Assembly: GCA_036562495.1 (NCBI GenBank)
Contig: DATCKA010000030.1
Coordinates: 148,283-212,282 of the forward strand
Length of the DNA stretch: 64,000 nt
Direction: 5' to 3'
DNA from: Geochorda sp036562495
GTDB lineage: Bacteria; Bacillota; Limnochordia; Limnochordales; Geochordaceae
The first letter of the stretch is position 1, and the number at the start of each line of letters is the position of its first letter. This document shows, one piece after another, positions 8,920 to 16,256 of the stretch. The notes under the pieces are model-generated. The model did no database searches, had not been told where the DNA came from, and worked only from the letters and a program-made list of their open reading frames with translations. The position numbers and the translations under genes are program-made.

Positions 8920-9267
8920 TCAGCGCAGGTAGCGAAGGATGACGTCCGTCAGCTCGCGGATGGCGGCGTCGGCCGACTCGTCGTCGAGCAGGGCGCGTCG
9001 CACGCAGCCACGGGTATGCTCCTCCAGCAGCGCCATGCCGACCTTGTCGAGAGCGGCCTTGATGGCGGCGATCTGGATCAGGACGTCGACGCAGTACTTC
9101 TGCTCCTCCACCATTCGCTGCAGCCCGCGGACCTGCCCCTCGATGCGGCGCAGCCGCCGCAGCAGGTCCGCCCGTCGCTCTCCGTACGACCCCTCCCGGG
9201 GGCGCCCGCCGGCCGATGGGTGCTCCCTCATCGTTCCTTCGGAAGAAGGGTGCCCTGTCGTGCTCAT
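8920..9267 (-). CDS. CsoR/RcnR-family (DUF156) metal- or sulfur-sensing repressor
   Basis: A 115-aa all-helical DNA-binding repressor. After a 30-residue polar N-terminal tail, the DUF156 core begins at LLRRLRRIEGQVRGLQRMVEE. The Cu(I)-site ligands of CsoR are spaced exactly as expected: Cys59, His84 and Cys88 (C-x24-H-x3-C). This favours a copper-type CsoR over formaldehyde- or persulfide-sensing relatives, but the ligand set cannot settle the inducer. Its ATG overlaps the stop of the SPOR gene (ATGA), so it is probably translated as part of the valS-folC-SPOR transcript. No copper exporter or chaperone gene lies nearby. Confidence 0.88.
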   Translation of the reverse strand: MSTTGHPSSEGTMREHPSAGGRPREGSYGERRADLLRRLRRIEGQVRGLQRMVEEQKYCVDVLIQIAAIKAALDKVGMALLEEHTRGCVRRALLDDESADAAIRELTDVILRYLR

Positions 9268-9809
9268 GGGATGAAGGCATCCGGCATGGTGGGCTTGAGT
9301 CGCTGCAGCACCAGCACGGCGTCCTCCCGGCGAGCGTAGGGCCCCACCCGGACCTTGTACAGCACGGGGTTGCCCGATTGCGTCTCCACCACCACGGGCA
9401 GCCCCTGCTGGCGGAGCTGCTGGGCGAGATCGGAGGCGCGCTCCGACGACCCGAAGGCGCCCACCTGCACGAAGAAGGACGCCCCTCCGCCGACGGCCGG
9501 GGACGGCGTCGTCGCCGGCGGCTGGGATCCCTGCGTCGGTGGGGTGGTACGGCTGCTGGACGACGCCTGTGGCAGCGTGGCGGTCGGCGCCGGCTCGGGG
9601 CCTGCCGCCGGTCCGGGCGAGGGAGAGGTCGCAACCGACCGGGGTGCCTGCGCCACCGTGCCTCCGGTCATCAGCCGATCGAAGACGTAGCGGCCCAGCA
9701 TGTAACCGCCCAGCGCGCCCACGACGATGACCACGACGAGGGTGAGCCCAAACGAGATCCCGCTGCGCAGGCGGCTCGACATGGCATGAGGCTCCGGCCC
9801 TTCGTCCAC
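9264..9809 (-). CDS. SPOR-domain membrane protein, positional equivalent of SpoIIB
   Basis: A 181-aa bitopic protein with a short cytoplasmic N-terminus and a TM helix (about residues 18-40, ISFGLTLVVVIVVGALGGYML). A Pro/Ser/Thr-rich linker (about 55-108) and a C-terminal SPOR domain (about 109-181, SFFVQVGAFGSSERASDL...KVRVGPYARREDAV) follow. SPOR domains bind denuded septal peptidoglycan. In Bacillus subtilis the SPOR protein SpoIIB lies between folC and maf, so this may be its counterpart in engulfment or septal remodelling. The GTG at 9809 has a strong GGAGG upstream. It overlaps the CsoR-type gene by 4 nt. Confidence 0.88.
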   Translation of the reverse strand: MDEGPEPHAMSSRLRSGISFGLTLVVVIVVGALGGYMLGRYVFDRLMTGGTVAQAPRSVATSPSPGPAAGPEPAPTATLPQASSSSRTTPPTQGSQPPATTPSPAVGGGASFFVQVGAFGSSERASDLAQQLRQQGLPVVVETQSGNPVLYKVRVGPYARREDAVLVLQRLKPTMPDAFIP

Positions 9810-9887
9810 GGCTTCTCCCTCCTCGCCGGCGCCTTCATTATGGGGGTGGCCGACAGATCCCTGCTGGCTTCGAGAGAGTCGTGGCCC

Positions 9888-11249
9888 TCAGGCGACACCG
9901 CCGGCTTCGGCCAGGATCTCGCCGGCCAGATAGAGCGAGCCACAGACCGCGACCAGGTCCTCGGGGCCCGCGAGCTCCAGGGCGCGGGCCAGCGCCCGCG
10001 CCGGCGGCTCCACGCACTCGGCACGGCCCGCCCCCAGCTCCATCGCCAGCTGTGCCATGCGCTCGGGGGGCATGGGCTCGGTGCGGCTCGAGCGCGCCCG
10101 GGTCGCCACCACCGTGCACCCCGGCGAGAGCAGCGCCTCCAGCACCCCCCGCACGTCCTTCTCCGCCAGCATGCCGATGACCAGCAGCCGGGGAAGCCTC
10201 CCCAGCACCTCGACGAAGCTCTGCGCAAGGGCCCGGGCGGCCGCGGGATTGTGGGCGCCGTCGACCACGACGGTCGGACGGGTGCTCAGCACGTGGAAGC
10301 GCCCCGGCCATCGCACCTGGCGTAGCCCGGCCTCGATGGCCGCCTCGTCGATGCGCCACCCGCGCGCCCGCAGGCGGTCCGCGCACGCCACCGCCACGGC
10401 CGCGTTGTACAGCTGGAAGCTGCCGACGAGTCCCACCCAGAGGCCCTCGAGCCGCGCGCCCTGCGGCGTCACCACGTCGAGCCGTCCGCCGGACAGCCCC
10501 GCGACCCGGCCCTCCCACCGGTAGGTGCCGGCCCCGGGCAGCGCCGGACGGTTCCCCACCGGGGCCACCTCCCACAGCGGCGCCCCCACCTCGCTGGCCC
10601 GGGCCGCCACCACCGCCGCGGCCTCCGCGGGAGGCGACGCCACCACCGCATCGGCCCCCGGCTTGAGGATGCCCGCCTTCTCGGACGCGATGGAGGCCAG
10701 GGTGGGGCCCAGCACCTGGGTGTGGTCCAGGCCCAGCGCGGTGATGGCGCACACCTCGGGGTGCCGCACCACGTTGGTGGCGTCCAGCCGCCCGCCCAGC
10801 CCCACCTCCAGCACCGCCAGCTCCACGTCCGCCTGTGCGAAGGCCCACAGGGCCATGGCCGTGGCGAACTCGAACTGGGTGGGCGGTTCGTCAGTCCCCA
10901 CGGCCTCCACGGCACGGCGGGTCGCCTCGAAGGCCTCCAGCAGCGCCGCATCGGCGATGGGGCGGCCGTCCACCACGATCCGCTCGTTGAAGCGCACCAG
11001 GTGCGGCGAGACGTACAACCCCGTCCGCAGCCCCGCGGCACGGGCGATGGAGGCGGCCATGGCCGCCGTGGCGCCCTTGCCGTTGGTGCCGGCGACGTGC
11101 ACGACCCCGTAGCGCCGCTCCGGGTGCCCCAGGCGCTCCAGGATGGCCTCCATCCGCTCGAGCCCCAGGCGCATCCCGAAGCGGGCCAGGTGCGCCAGGT
11201 AGGAGCGCAGCTCCTCGAGCTCCGTCAGCGTGGTGTCCTCAGCGGACAA
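9888..11249 (-). CDS. folC: Bifunctional folylpolyglutamate/dihydrofolate synthase FolC
   Basis: Adds glutamate to dihydropteroate or tetrahydrofolate using ATP. The 453-aa product has the Mur-ligase-like N-terminal domain with P-loop VAGTNGKGATAA (about residues 52-63), YVSPHLVRFNERI, QFEFATAMA, and GLDHTQVLGPTLASIASEKAGILKPG containing the carboxylated lysine. The C-terminal domain has VVVDGAHNPAAARAL. The P-loop Ser/Thr that normally follows GKG is Ala here. The likely start is TTG at 11249, 11 nt inside the end of valS, with GAGG just upstream. valS-folC under a T-box is also the Bacillus arrangement. Confidence 0.96.
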   Translation of the reverse strand: MSAEDTTLTELEELRSYLAHLARFGMRLGLERMEAILERLGHPERRYGVVHVAGTNGKGATAAMAASIARAAGLRTGLYVSPHLVRFNERIVVDGRPIADAALLEAFEATRRAVEAVGTDEPPTQFEFATAMALWAFAQADVELAVLEVGLGGRLDATNVVRHPEVCAITALGLDHTQVLGPTLASIASEKAGILKPGADAVVASPPAEAAAVVAARASEVGAPLWEVAPVGNRPALPGAGTYRWEGRVAGLSGGRLDVVTPQGARLEGLWVGLVGSFQLYNAAVAVACADRLRARGWRIDEAAIEAGLRQVRWPGRFHVLSTRPTVVVDGAHNPAAARALAQSFVEVLGRLPRLLVIGMLAEKDVRGVLEALLSPGCTVVATRARSSRTEPMPPERMAQLAMELGAGRAECVEPPARALARALELAGPEDLVAVCGSLYLAGEILAEAGGVA

Positions 11250-14016
11250 GTCGCCTCAGCTGCTCCATCTGCTCCACGAGACGGGCCCGGCGCTGCTCGG
11301 CCTGCTCCTGCTTGCGCCGGGTCGCCTCCACCACGTCCCGGGGTGCCCGGTCGACGAAGGCCGGATTGGACAGCATCGCCTGCCAGCGGCTCAGGAGCTG
11401 CTCCACCTCGGCCAGCTCCTTGCCCAGTCGGCGCAGCTCCTCCTCGGCGTCGACCAGCCCCGCCAGCGGCACGAAGACCTCCACCTGCGGCCCCGCCACG
11501 GCGGGCACCGCGTCCTGCGGGCGTTGGGGGCCCGGCGGCTCGATGCTCAGATCCGACACGCCGGCCAGGCGACGGATGTCGTCGGCATGCTCCGCCAGCG
11601 TGGCCCGGACCTCCTCGGGCGCCCAGACCCGGGCCGGGATCCGGCGGCTCACCGAGACGCCCTTTTCCGCACGTACGTTGCGGATGGCGCGGATGACGTC
11701 CATCACCTGGCGCATCTGCTCCTCGGCCGCCTCGTCCACCAGATCGTCGTCGGGCTGCGGCCACGGTGCCAGCATGACCGTGGGGCCCTCGTGCGGCAGG
11801 CGCTGCCAGATCTCCTCGGTGACGAAGGGCATGAAGGGGTGCAGGAGCCGTGCGGTGCGCTCCAGCACGTACCAGAGCACGACGGCCGTGCGCTCCCTCT
11901 CGGCCTCGTCGGCCTGCGCCGACAACCGGGGCTTGGCCAGCTCGATGTACCAGTCGCAGAGCTCATCCCAGGCGAAGTCGTACAGCGCCCTGGCAGCCTC
12001 GCCCACCTCGTAGCGCTCCAGTAGCTCCGTCACCTCGCGGGTGCGCCGGGCCAGCCGCGACAGGATCCAGCGGTCGGGCAGCGCCAGCTCCCCGGCGGCT
12101 GCCCAGCGCCGGATGCGCTCCGGCGAGAAGGCGCTCGCCGCCTGACCGTTGCGCGTGCCCGCCCCGTCCGCGGCGATGCGCATCAGGGCGAAGCGGGCGG
12201 CGTTCCACAGCTTGTTGGCGAAGTTGCGGCTGGCCTCCACCCGCTCGGGATGCCAGCGCAGGTCGTTGCCCATGCCCACGCCCATCACCAGGGTGAGCCG
12301 CAGGGCATCGGCGCCGTACTCCTCGATCACCTCGAGGGGGTCGACGCCCGTGCCGCGGGACTTGCTCATCTTGCGCCCCAGTGCGTCCCGCACGAGCCCG
12401 TGCAGCAGCACGTCCCGGAAGGGCACGTCGCCCATCAGCTCCAGGCCCATCACCATCATCCGGGCGACCCAGAAGAACAGGATGTCGAAGCCGGTCACCA
12501 ACAGCGACGTCGGGTAGTAGAAGGCCAGATCCTCGGTGCGCTCCGGCCATCCCATGGTCGAGAAGGGCCACAGCGCCGAACTGAACCACGTGTCCAGCAC
12601 GTCGGGGTCCTGCTCGATGTCCGGACTGCCGCAGTGCCGGCAGGCCGTGGGGTCCTCCACGCTGACCGTCTCGCGCCCGCAGGCGGAGCAGTACCAGACC
12701 GGGATCCGATGGCCCCACCACAGCTGGCGGGAGATGCACCAGTCCCGGACGTTCTCCATCCAGTGGAAGAAGTGGCTCTCGAAGCGTTCGGGCAGCAGCC
12801 GCACCCGCTTCTCCCGCACGGCCCGGATGGCCGGCTCGGCCAGCGGCTTCATCCGCACGAACCACTGCTTGGAGACCAGGGGCTCCACCACGGTGCCGCA
12901 CCGCTGACAGTGCCCCACCGCGTGGCGGATCGTCTCCTCGCGCACCAGATAGCCGCCCCGGCGCAGCGCCTCCACCACCCGCTGGCGCGCTTCGGCCCGG
13001 TCCAGGTCCACGAACTCCCGCGGCGCCGCCTCGGTGATCCGCCCGCGCTCGTCGATGACCTTGATGATGTCGAGGCCGTGCCGGCGGCCGATCTCGAAGT
13101 CGGTGGGGTCGTGGGCCGGCGTCACCTTGACGGCCCCCGTGCCGAAGCCCATGTCCACCGCCTCGTCGGCCACGATGGGCAGCCTGCGGCCCACCAGGGG
13201 CAGGATCGCGGCCTTGCCGATGAAGGGCAGGTAGCGGGTGTCCTCGGGGTGGACGGCGATACCCGTGTCGCCCAGCATGGTCTCCGGCCGGGTGGTGGCC
13301 ACCATGATGTCGCCGCTGCCGCCCTCCAGCGGGTAGCGCAGGTACCAGAGCCGGCCCTCGGTCTCCTCGTGCTCTACCTCCAGGTCCGACAGCGCCGTGC
13401 GGCAACGCGGACACCAGTTGATGATGTAGTCGCCGCGGTAGATGAGGCCCTTCTCGTACAGGTGCACGAAGGCCTCCCGCACGGCCCGCGAGCAGCCGGG
13501 GTCCATGGTGAAGCGCTCCCGGGACCAGTCGCAGGAGGAGCCCAGCCGGCGGAGCTGCTGCGTGATGATGCCGCCGTAGCGCTCCTTCCACGCCCAGACC
13601 CGCTCCAGAAACTTCTCCCGGCCCAGGTCGTGACGGCTCTTGCCCTCGCGGGCCAGCTCCTGCTCCACCACCACCTGGGTCGCGATGCCGGCGTGGTCGG
13701 TGCCCGGCAGCCACAACGTGGAGTAGCCCTGCATGCGCCGGAAGCGCACCAGGATGTCGGCCAGGGTGTTGTCCATGGCGTGGCCCACGTGCAGCGAACC
13801 CGTCACGTTGGGCGGCGGCATCACGATGCCGAACGGGGGCCGGGACCGGTCCGGATCCCCGTTGAAGTAGCCGTTGCTCTCCCAGTACGCGTACCAGCGC
13901 GGCTCGATCTGCCGGGGCTCGTAGACCGGCGGCAGGGCCTGTCCGTCGGACGGCCCCGGTGCCGCAACCGAAGCTGCCGCCTCGTGGGCGGTGGAGGTCT
14001 TGGGATCGTCACGCAT
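11239..14016 (-). CDS. valS: Valyl-tRNA synthetase
   Basis: Class Ia aminoacyl-tRNA synthetase charging tRNA-Val. The 925-aa product carries the HIGH-type motif HVGHAMDN near residue 75 and the KMSKS motif (GRKMSKSRGTG) at about 530. Between them is a CP1 editing domain with TTRPETMLGDTGIAVHPED and FGTGAVKVTPAHDPTDFEIG. Zinc-type Cys clusters (CQRCG and CSACG/CRHCG) are visible. A C-terminal coiled-coil follows (last about 70 residues, RLGKELAEVEQLL). The ATG at 14016 is chosen over one 13 codons upstream that would start close to the T-box terminator. Expression is controlled by the upstream T-box. Confidence 0.98.
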   Translation of the reverse strand: MRDDPKTSTAHEAAASVAAPGPSDGQALPPVYEPRQIEPRWYAYWESNGYFNGDPDRSRPPFGIVMPPPNVTGSLHVGHAMDNTLADILVRFRRMQGYSTLWLPGTDHAGIATQVVVEQELAREGKSRHDLGREKFLERVWAWKERYGGIITQQLRRLGSSCDWSRERFTMDPGCSRAVREAFVHLYEKGLIYRGDYIINWCPRCRTALSDLEVEHEETEGRLWYLRYPLEGGSGDIMVATTRPETMLGDTGIAVHPEDTRYLPFIGKAAILPLVGRRLPIVADEAVDMGFGTGAVKVTPAHDPTDFEIGRRHGLDIIKVIDERGRITEAAPREFVDLDRAEARQRVVEALRRGGYLVREETIRHAVGHCQRCGTVVEPLVSKQWFVRMKPLAEPAIRAVREKRVRLLPERFESHFFHWMENVRDWCISRQLWWGHRIPVWYCSACGRETVSVEDPTACRHCGSPDIEQDPDVLDTWFSSALWPFSTMGWPERTEDLAFYYPTSLLVTGFDILFFWVARMMVMGLELMGDVPFRDVLLHGLVRDALGRKMSKSRGTGVDPLEVIEEYGADALRLTLVMGVGMGNDLRWHPERVEASRNFANKLWNAARFALMRIAADGAGTRNGQAASAFSPERIRRWAAAGELALPDRWILSRLARRTREVTELLERYEVGEAARALYDFAWDELCDWYIELAKPRLSAQADEAERERTAVVLWYVLERTARLLHPFMPFVTEEIWQRLPHEGPTVMLAPWPQPDDDLVDEAAEEQMRQVMDVIRAIRNVRAEKGVSVSRRIPARVWAPEEVRATLAEHADDIRRLAGVSDLSIEPPGPQRPQDAVPAVAGPQVEVFVPLAGLVDAEEELRRLGKELAEVEQLLSRWQAMLSNPAFVDRAPRDVVEATRRKQEQAEQRRARLVEQMEQLRRLVR

Positions 14017-14052
14017 CGCGCAAGCGGCCTCCTCGTCGCATCGTGGCTGTAA

Positions 14053-14325
14053 CAAGAGACCCCCTCGCCAAAGGGCGAGGGGGTCCCCGCGGTACCACCT
14101 TTGTTTCCCCGCCGTGCCCGCGCCATCACGCGAGCCCCGGCGAGGCTCTGAGGCTGTAACGGGCCACCCGTCCGACCCTACCCGGCCGGGGCTCGAGCCC
14201 CGCCGCTGGGGCCGGAGGCTCAGGGGCGACCTTCGGCGCCATCGCCACCCAGGAGCCTCGCAGCCATGGGCTCCCTCTCTGGAGGGGGGATGGGGCGCCT
14301 ACTCCTCCCCGTCGTCGCCGACACG
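14053..14325 (-). ncRNA. T-box riboswitch, valine-specific (valS leader)
   Basis: Leader RNA that senses uncharged tRNA-Val. Reading the minus strand, Stem I begins with GGGGAGGAGTAGG (about 14,310-14,298) and the AGAGAG loop at about 14,280. A GCTGCGAGGCTCC segment follows, then the specifier region GAAGGTCGCCCCTGAG, with GUC (Val) as the probable specifier codon. The universally conserved T-box sequence AGGTGGTACCGCGG lies at 14,087-14,100, followed at once by the terminator hairpin. Uncharged tRNA would pair with the T-box bulge and favour the antiterminator. The 5' boundary is approximate. Confidence 0.93.
14058..14085 (-). terminator. Regulated intrinsic terminator of the valS T-box
   Basis: A hairpin with a perfect GC-rich 12-bp stem (GACCCCCTCGCC pairing with GGCGAGGGGGTC) and a 4-nt loop, followed by the U-rich tract TCTCTTGTT on the minus strand. 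It starts one base after the T-box sequence, so the antiterminator must compete with its 5' arm. Confidence 0.92.
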
Positions 14326-14342
14326 CTCGAATCTTTGGCGGA

Positions 14343-14372
14343 AGTCTACCAGCCGGCTCCTTTTCGTGTCAA
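14343..14372 (-). promoter_or_regulatory. Sigma-A-type promoter of the valS operon
   Basis: On the minus strand, TTGACA (14,367-14,372, perfect -35) and TAGACT (14,343-14,348, -10 with 4/6 matches) are separated by 18 nt. Predicted transcription starts about 14,336, shortly before T-box Stem I. It lies in the gap after the oppC stop, so it would drive the whole valS to rodA run. Confidence 0.8.
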
Positions 14373-14382
14373 GGGCAGGCCC

Positions 14383-15246
14383 TCATGCCGCAGGGCCAGC
14401 CTCGCGCGGGGCCGTGCGGTGGAGCCCCCTCGACCTCGGATCCAGCAGGTCCCGCAGCCCGTCCCCCAACATGTTGAAGGCCAGCACCGTCACCATGATG
14501 GCCAGCCCGGGAAAGGTGACGGTGTGGTGAGCCAGGCGGAGGTAGGGCCTGGCGCTGGCCAGCATGCTGCCCCACTCCGGCGTCGGAGGTTGCGCCCCCA
14601 ATCCCAGGAAGCTCAGTCCCGCCGCCGCCAGGATGGAACTCGCCATGGCCAGCGTCCCCTGCACGATCAGGGGGTTGATGGCGTTGGGCAAGATGTGTCG
14701 CAGCATGATGCGAAAGTCGCCAGCTCCGATGGCCCTGGCCGCCGCGACGTAGTCCAGCTCCCGGACCGTGAGGACGGTGGCGCGGGTCAACCGGGCGAAG
14801 ATGGGGACGTAAGAGATGCCGACCGCTATCATCACGTTGTTGAGCCCGGGGCCCAGCACGGCGACCACGGTCAGGGCCAGGAGGAAGGCGGGCAGGGCCA
14901 GCAGCACGTCGACCAACCGCATCAGCACCTGCTCCAGCCAACCTCCGTAGTAAGCCGCCACGAGCCCCATGGCGCCACCCAGGAGCAGGGCGATCCCGAC
15001 CGACACGAGACCGAGCCGCAGCGAGATGCGAGCGCCGTACAGGATGCGGGCAAACATGTCACGCCCATACTGGTCGGTCCCCAGCCAGTGCTCCCAGCTC
15101 GGGCCGCGCAGCCGCTGGCTGAGGTTTTGCTGGATGGGATCGTGAGGGGTCAGCCAGGGGGCCAGGACGGCCCCGACCGTGATCACGGCGAGGATGGCTG
15201 CGCCGGCTGCCGCCTTGTGGTTGCTCAGCAGACGCTGGATCGACAT
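14383..15246 (-). CDS. Peptide/nickel-type ABC transporter permease (DppC/OppC family)
   Basis: Inner-membrane permease subunit, 287 aa. An N-terminal OppC_N helix (about 12-32, AAAGAAILAVITVGAVLAPWL) is followed by the cytoplasmic segment HWLGTDQYGRDMFARILYGARISL, a hallmark of DppC-type permeases. Four more helices follow. The EAA-loop is at about 180-205 (ARAIGAGDFRIMLRHILPNAINPLIV). It lies 6 bp downstream of the DppB-type gene. No cognate ATPase is adjacent, so the complex must borrow one encoded elsewhere. Substrate cannot be told from permeases. Confidence 0.92.
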   Translation of the reverse strand: MSIQRLLSNHKAAAGAAILAVITVGAVLAPWLTPHDPIQQNLSQRLRGPSWEHWLGTDQYGRDMFARILYGARISLRLGLVSVGIALLLGGAMGLVAAYYGGWLEQVLMRLVDVLLALPAFLLALTVVAVLGPGLNNVMIAVGISYVPIFARLTRATVLTVRELDYVAAARAIGAGDFRIMLRHILPNAINPLIVQGTLAMASSILAAAGLSFLGLGAQPPTPEWGSMLASARPYLRLAHHTVTFPGLAIMVTVLAFNMLGDGLRDLLDPRSRGLHRTAPREAGPAA

Positions 15247-15252
15247 GACCTC

Positions 15253-16176
15253 TCACCCGTAGCGAATCCGCGGATCCAATAGCGCGTACGTCACGTCCAC
15301 CACGAGATTGATGAGAGCGTAGCTGGCTGCGAAGAAGAGGACGCATCCCTGGACCACCGGCAGGTCGCGGGAACGGATGGCATCGACCACCAGGCGGCCG
15401 ACCCCGGGCCAGGCGAAGACCGTCTCCGTGATGACCGCACCTGCCATCAAGCTGCCGAACTCCAGCCCTACGATGGTCACGACCGGGACCAGGGCATTGC
15501 GCAAGGCGTGGTGGAAGAAGACACGCGCTTCGCTCACGCCCTTGGCCCGGGCCGTCCGGATGAAGTCGAGCCCCAGGACCTCCAGCATGGTGGACCGGGT
15601 CATCCGCGTGATGGCGGCTGCGGCACTGGTCCCCAGCGTGACGGCCGGCAGCACCAGATACTGCCATCCGCCGAGCCTGCCCGATGGCGGCAACCAGCCG
15701 AGGTAGACCGAAAACAACAGGATGAGCATCAGGGCCTGCCAGAAGACAGGCATGGCCACGCCCGCCATGGCGACGATCGTCACGACCTGATCGACCCACG
15801 TGTTGGCTCGACGCGCCGAGACCACCCCTGCGGTGACGCCGATGGCGACGGCCACTGCCACGGCCGTCGCCGCGAGCTGAGCCGTGGCCGGGATGCGCGC
15901 GCCGATCTCCTCGACGACGGGGCGATTGGACCGGATAGACCGCCCCAGGTCCAGCTGCACCAGGCGCCCCAGCCACCTGACGTACTGGACGACCAGGGGC
16001 TGATCCAGGCCCAGCTCCTGGCGCAACCGCTCCAACTGTTCACGGGGCGCCACCTCGCCCAGCATGATCTGGGCCGGATCGCCAGGCGCCAGATGGAGGG
16101 CCAGGAAGACGAGAACCGAGACGCCGAGCAGGACCAGCGGAAGGGCCAGGAGTCGTCTTGCAATGTATACCCACAT
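15253..16176 (-). CDS. Peptide/nickel-type ABC transporter permease (DppB/OppB family)
   Basis: Partner permease, 307 aa with six predicted helices. It begins MWVYIARRLLALPLVLLGVSVLVF and carries LAPGDPAQIMLG, the usual DppB periplasmic entry motif. The EAA-loop is RTARAKGVSEARVFFHHALRNALVPVV at about 190-216. The frame is open 12 codons further upstream, but the ATG at 16,176 has GGAGGG nine bases upstream and gives the family N-terminus. A large inverted repeat separates it from the binding-protein gene. Confidence 0.93.
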   Translation of the reverse strand: MWVYIARRLLALPLVLLGVSVLVFLALHLAPGDPAQIMLGEVAPREQLERLRQELGLDQPLVVQYVRWLGRLVQLDLGRSIRSNRPVVEEIGARIPATAQLAATAVAVAVAIGVTAGVVSARRANTWVDQVVTIVAMAGVAMPVFWQALMLILLFSVYLGWLPPSGRLGGWQYLVLPAVTLGTSAAAAITRMTRSTMLEVLGLDFIRTARAKGVSEARVFFHHALRNALVPVVTIVGLEFGSLMAGAVITETVFAWPGVGRLVVDAIRSRDLPVVQGCVLFFAASYALINLVVDVTYALLDPRIRYG

Positions 16177-16204
16177 CGATGGGCGCCCTCCGGCGAACTC
16201 GCGT

Positions 16205-16243
16205 GAGGGCACGGGTGCCTCGCGCAGAAGGCCCCGTGCCCTC
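16205..16243 (-). promoter_or_regulatory. Intercistronic hairpin between binding protein and permease genes
   Basis: A perfect 11-bp inverted repeat (GAGGGCACGGG pairing with CCCGTGCCCTC) encloses a further GCCT/AGGC pairing. It begins 13 nt after the stop of the solute-binding protein gene and ends before the permease Shine-Dalgarno. It lacks a U-tract. Structures placed like this commonly stabilise the binding-protein part of the mRNA or partly attenuate transcription, so that more binding protein than permease is made. Confidence 0.8.
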
Positions 16244-16256
16244 AGTCACGAGCGGC

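Noticed and set aside
12250..14052. 600-aa plus-strand open frame antisense to valS
   Set aside because: Low-complexity His/Gln/Val/Gly translation without motifs. valS on the other strand is unmistakable.
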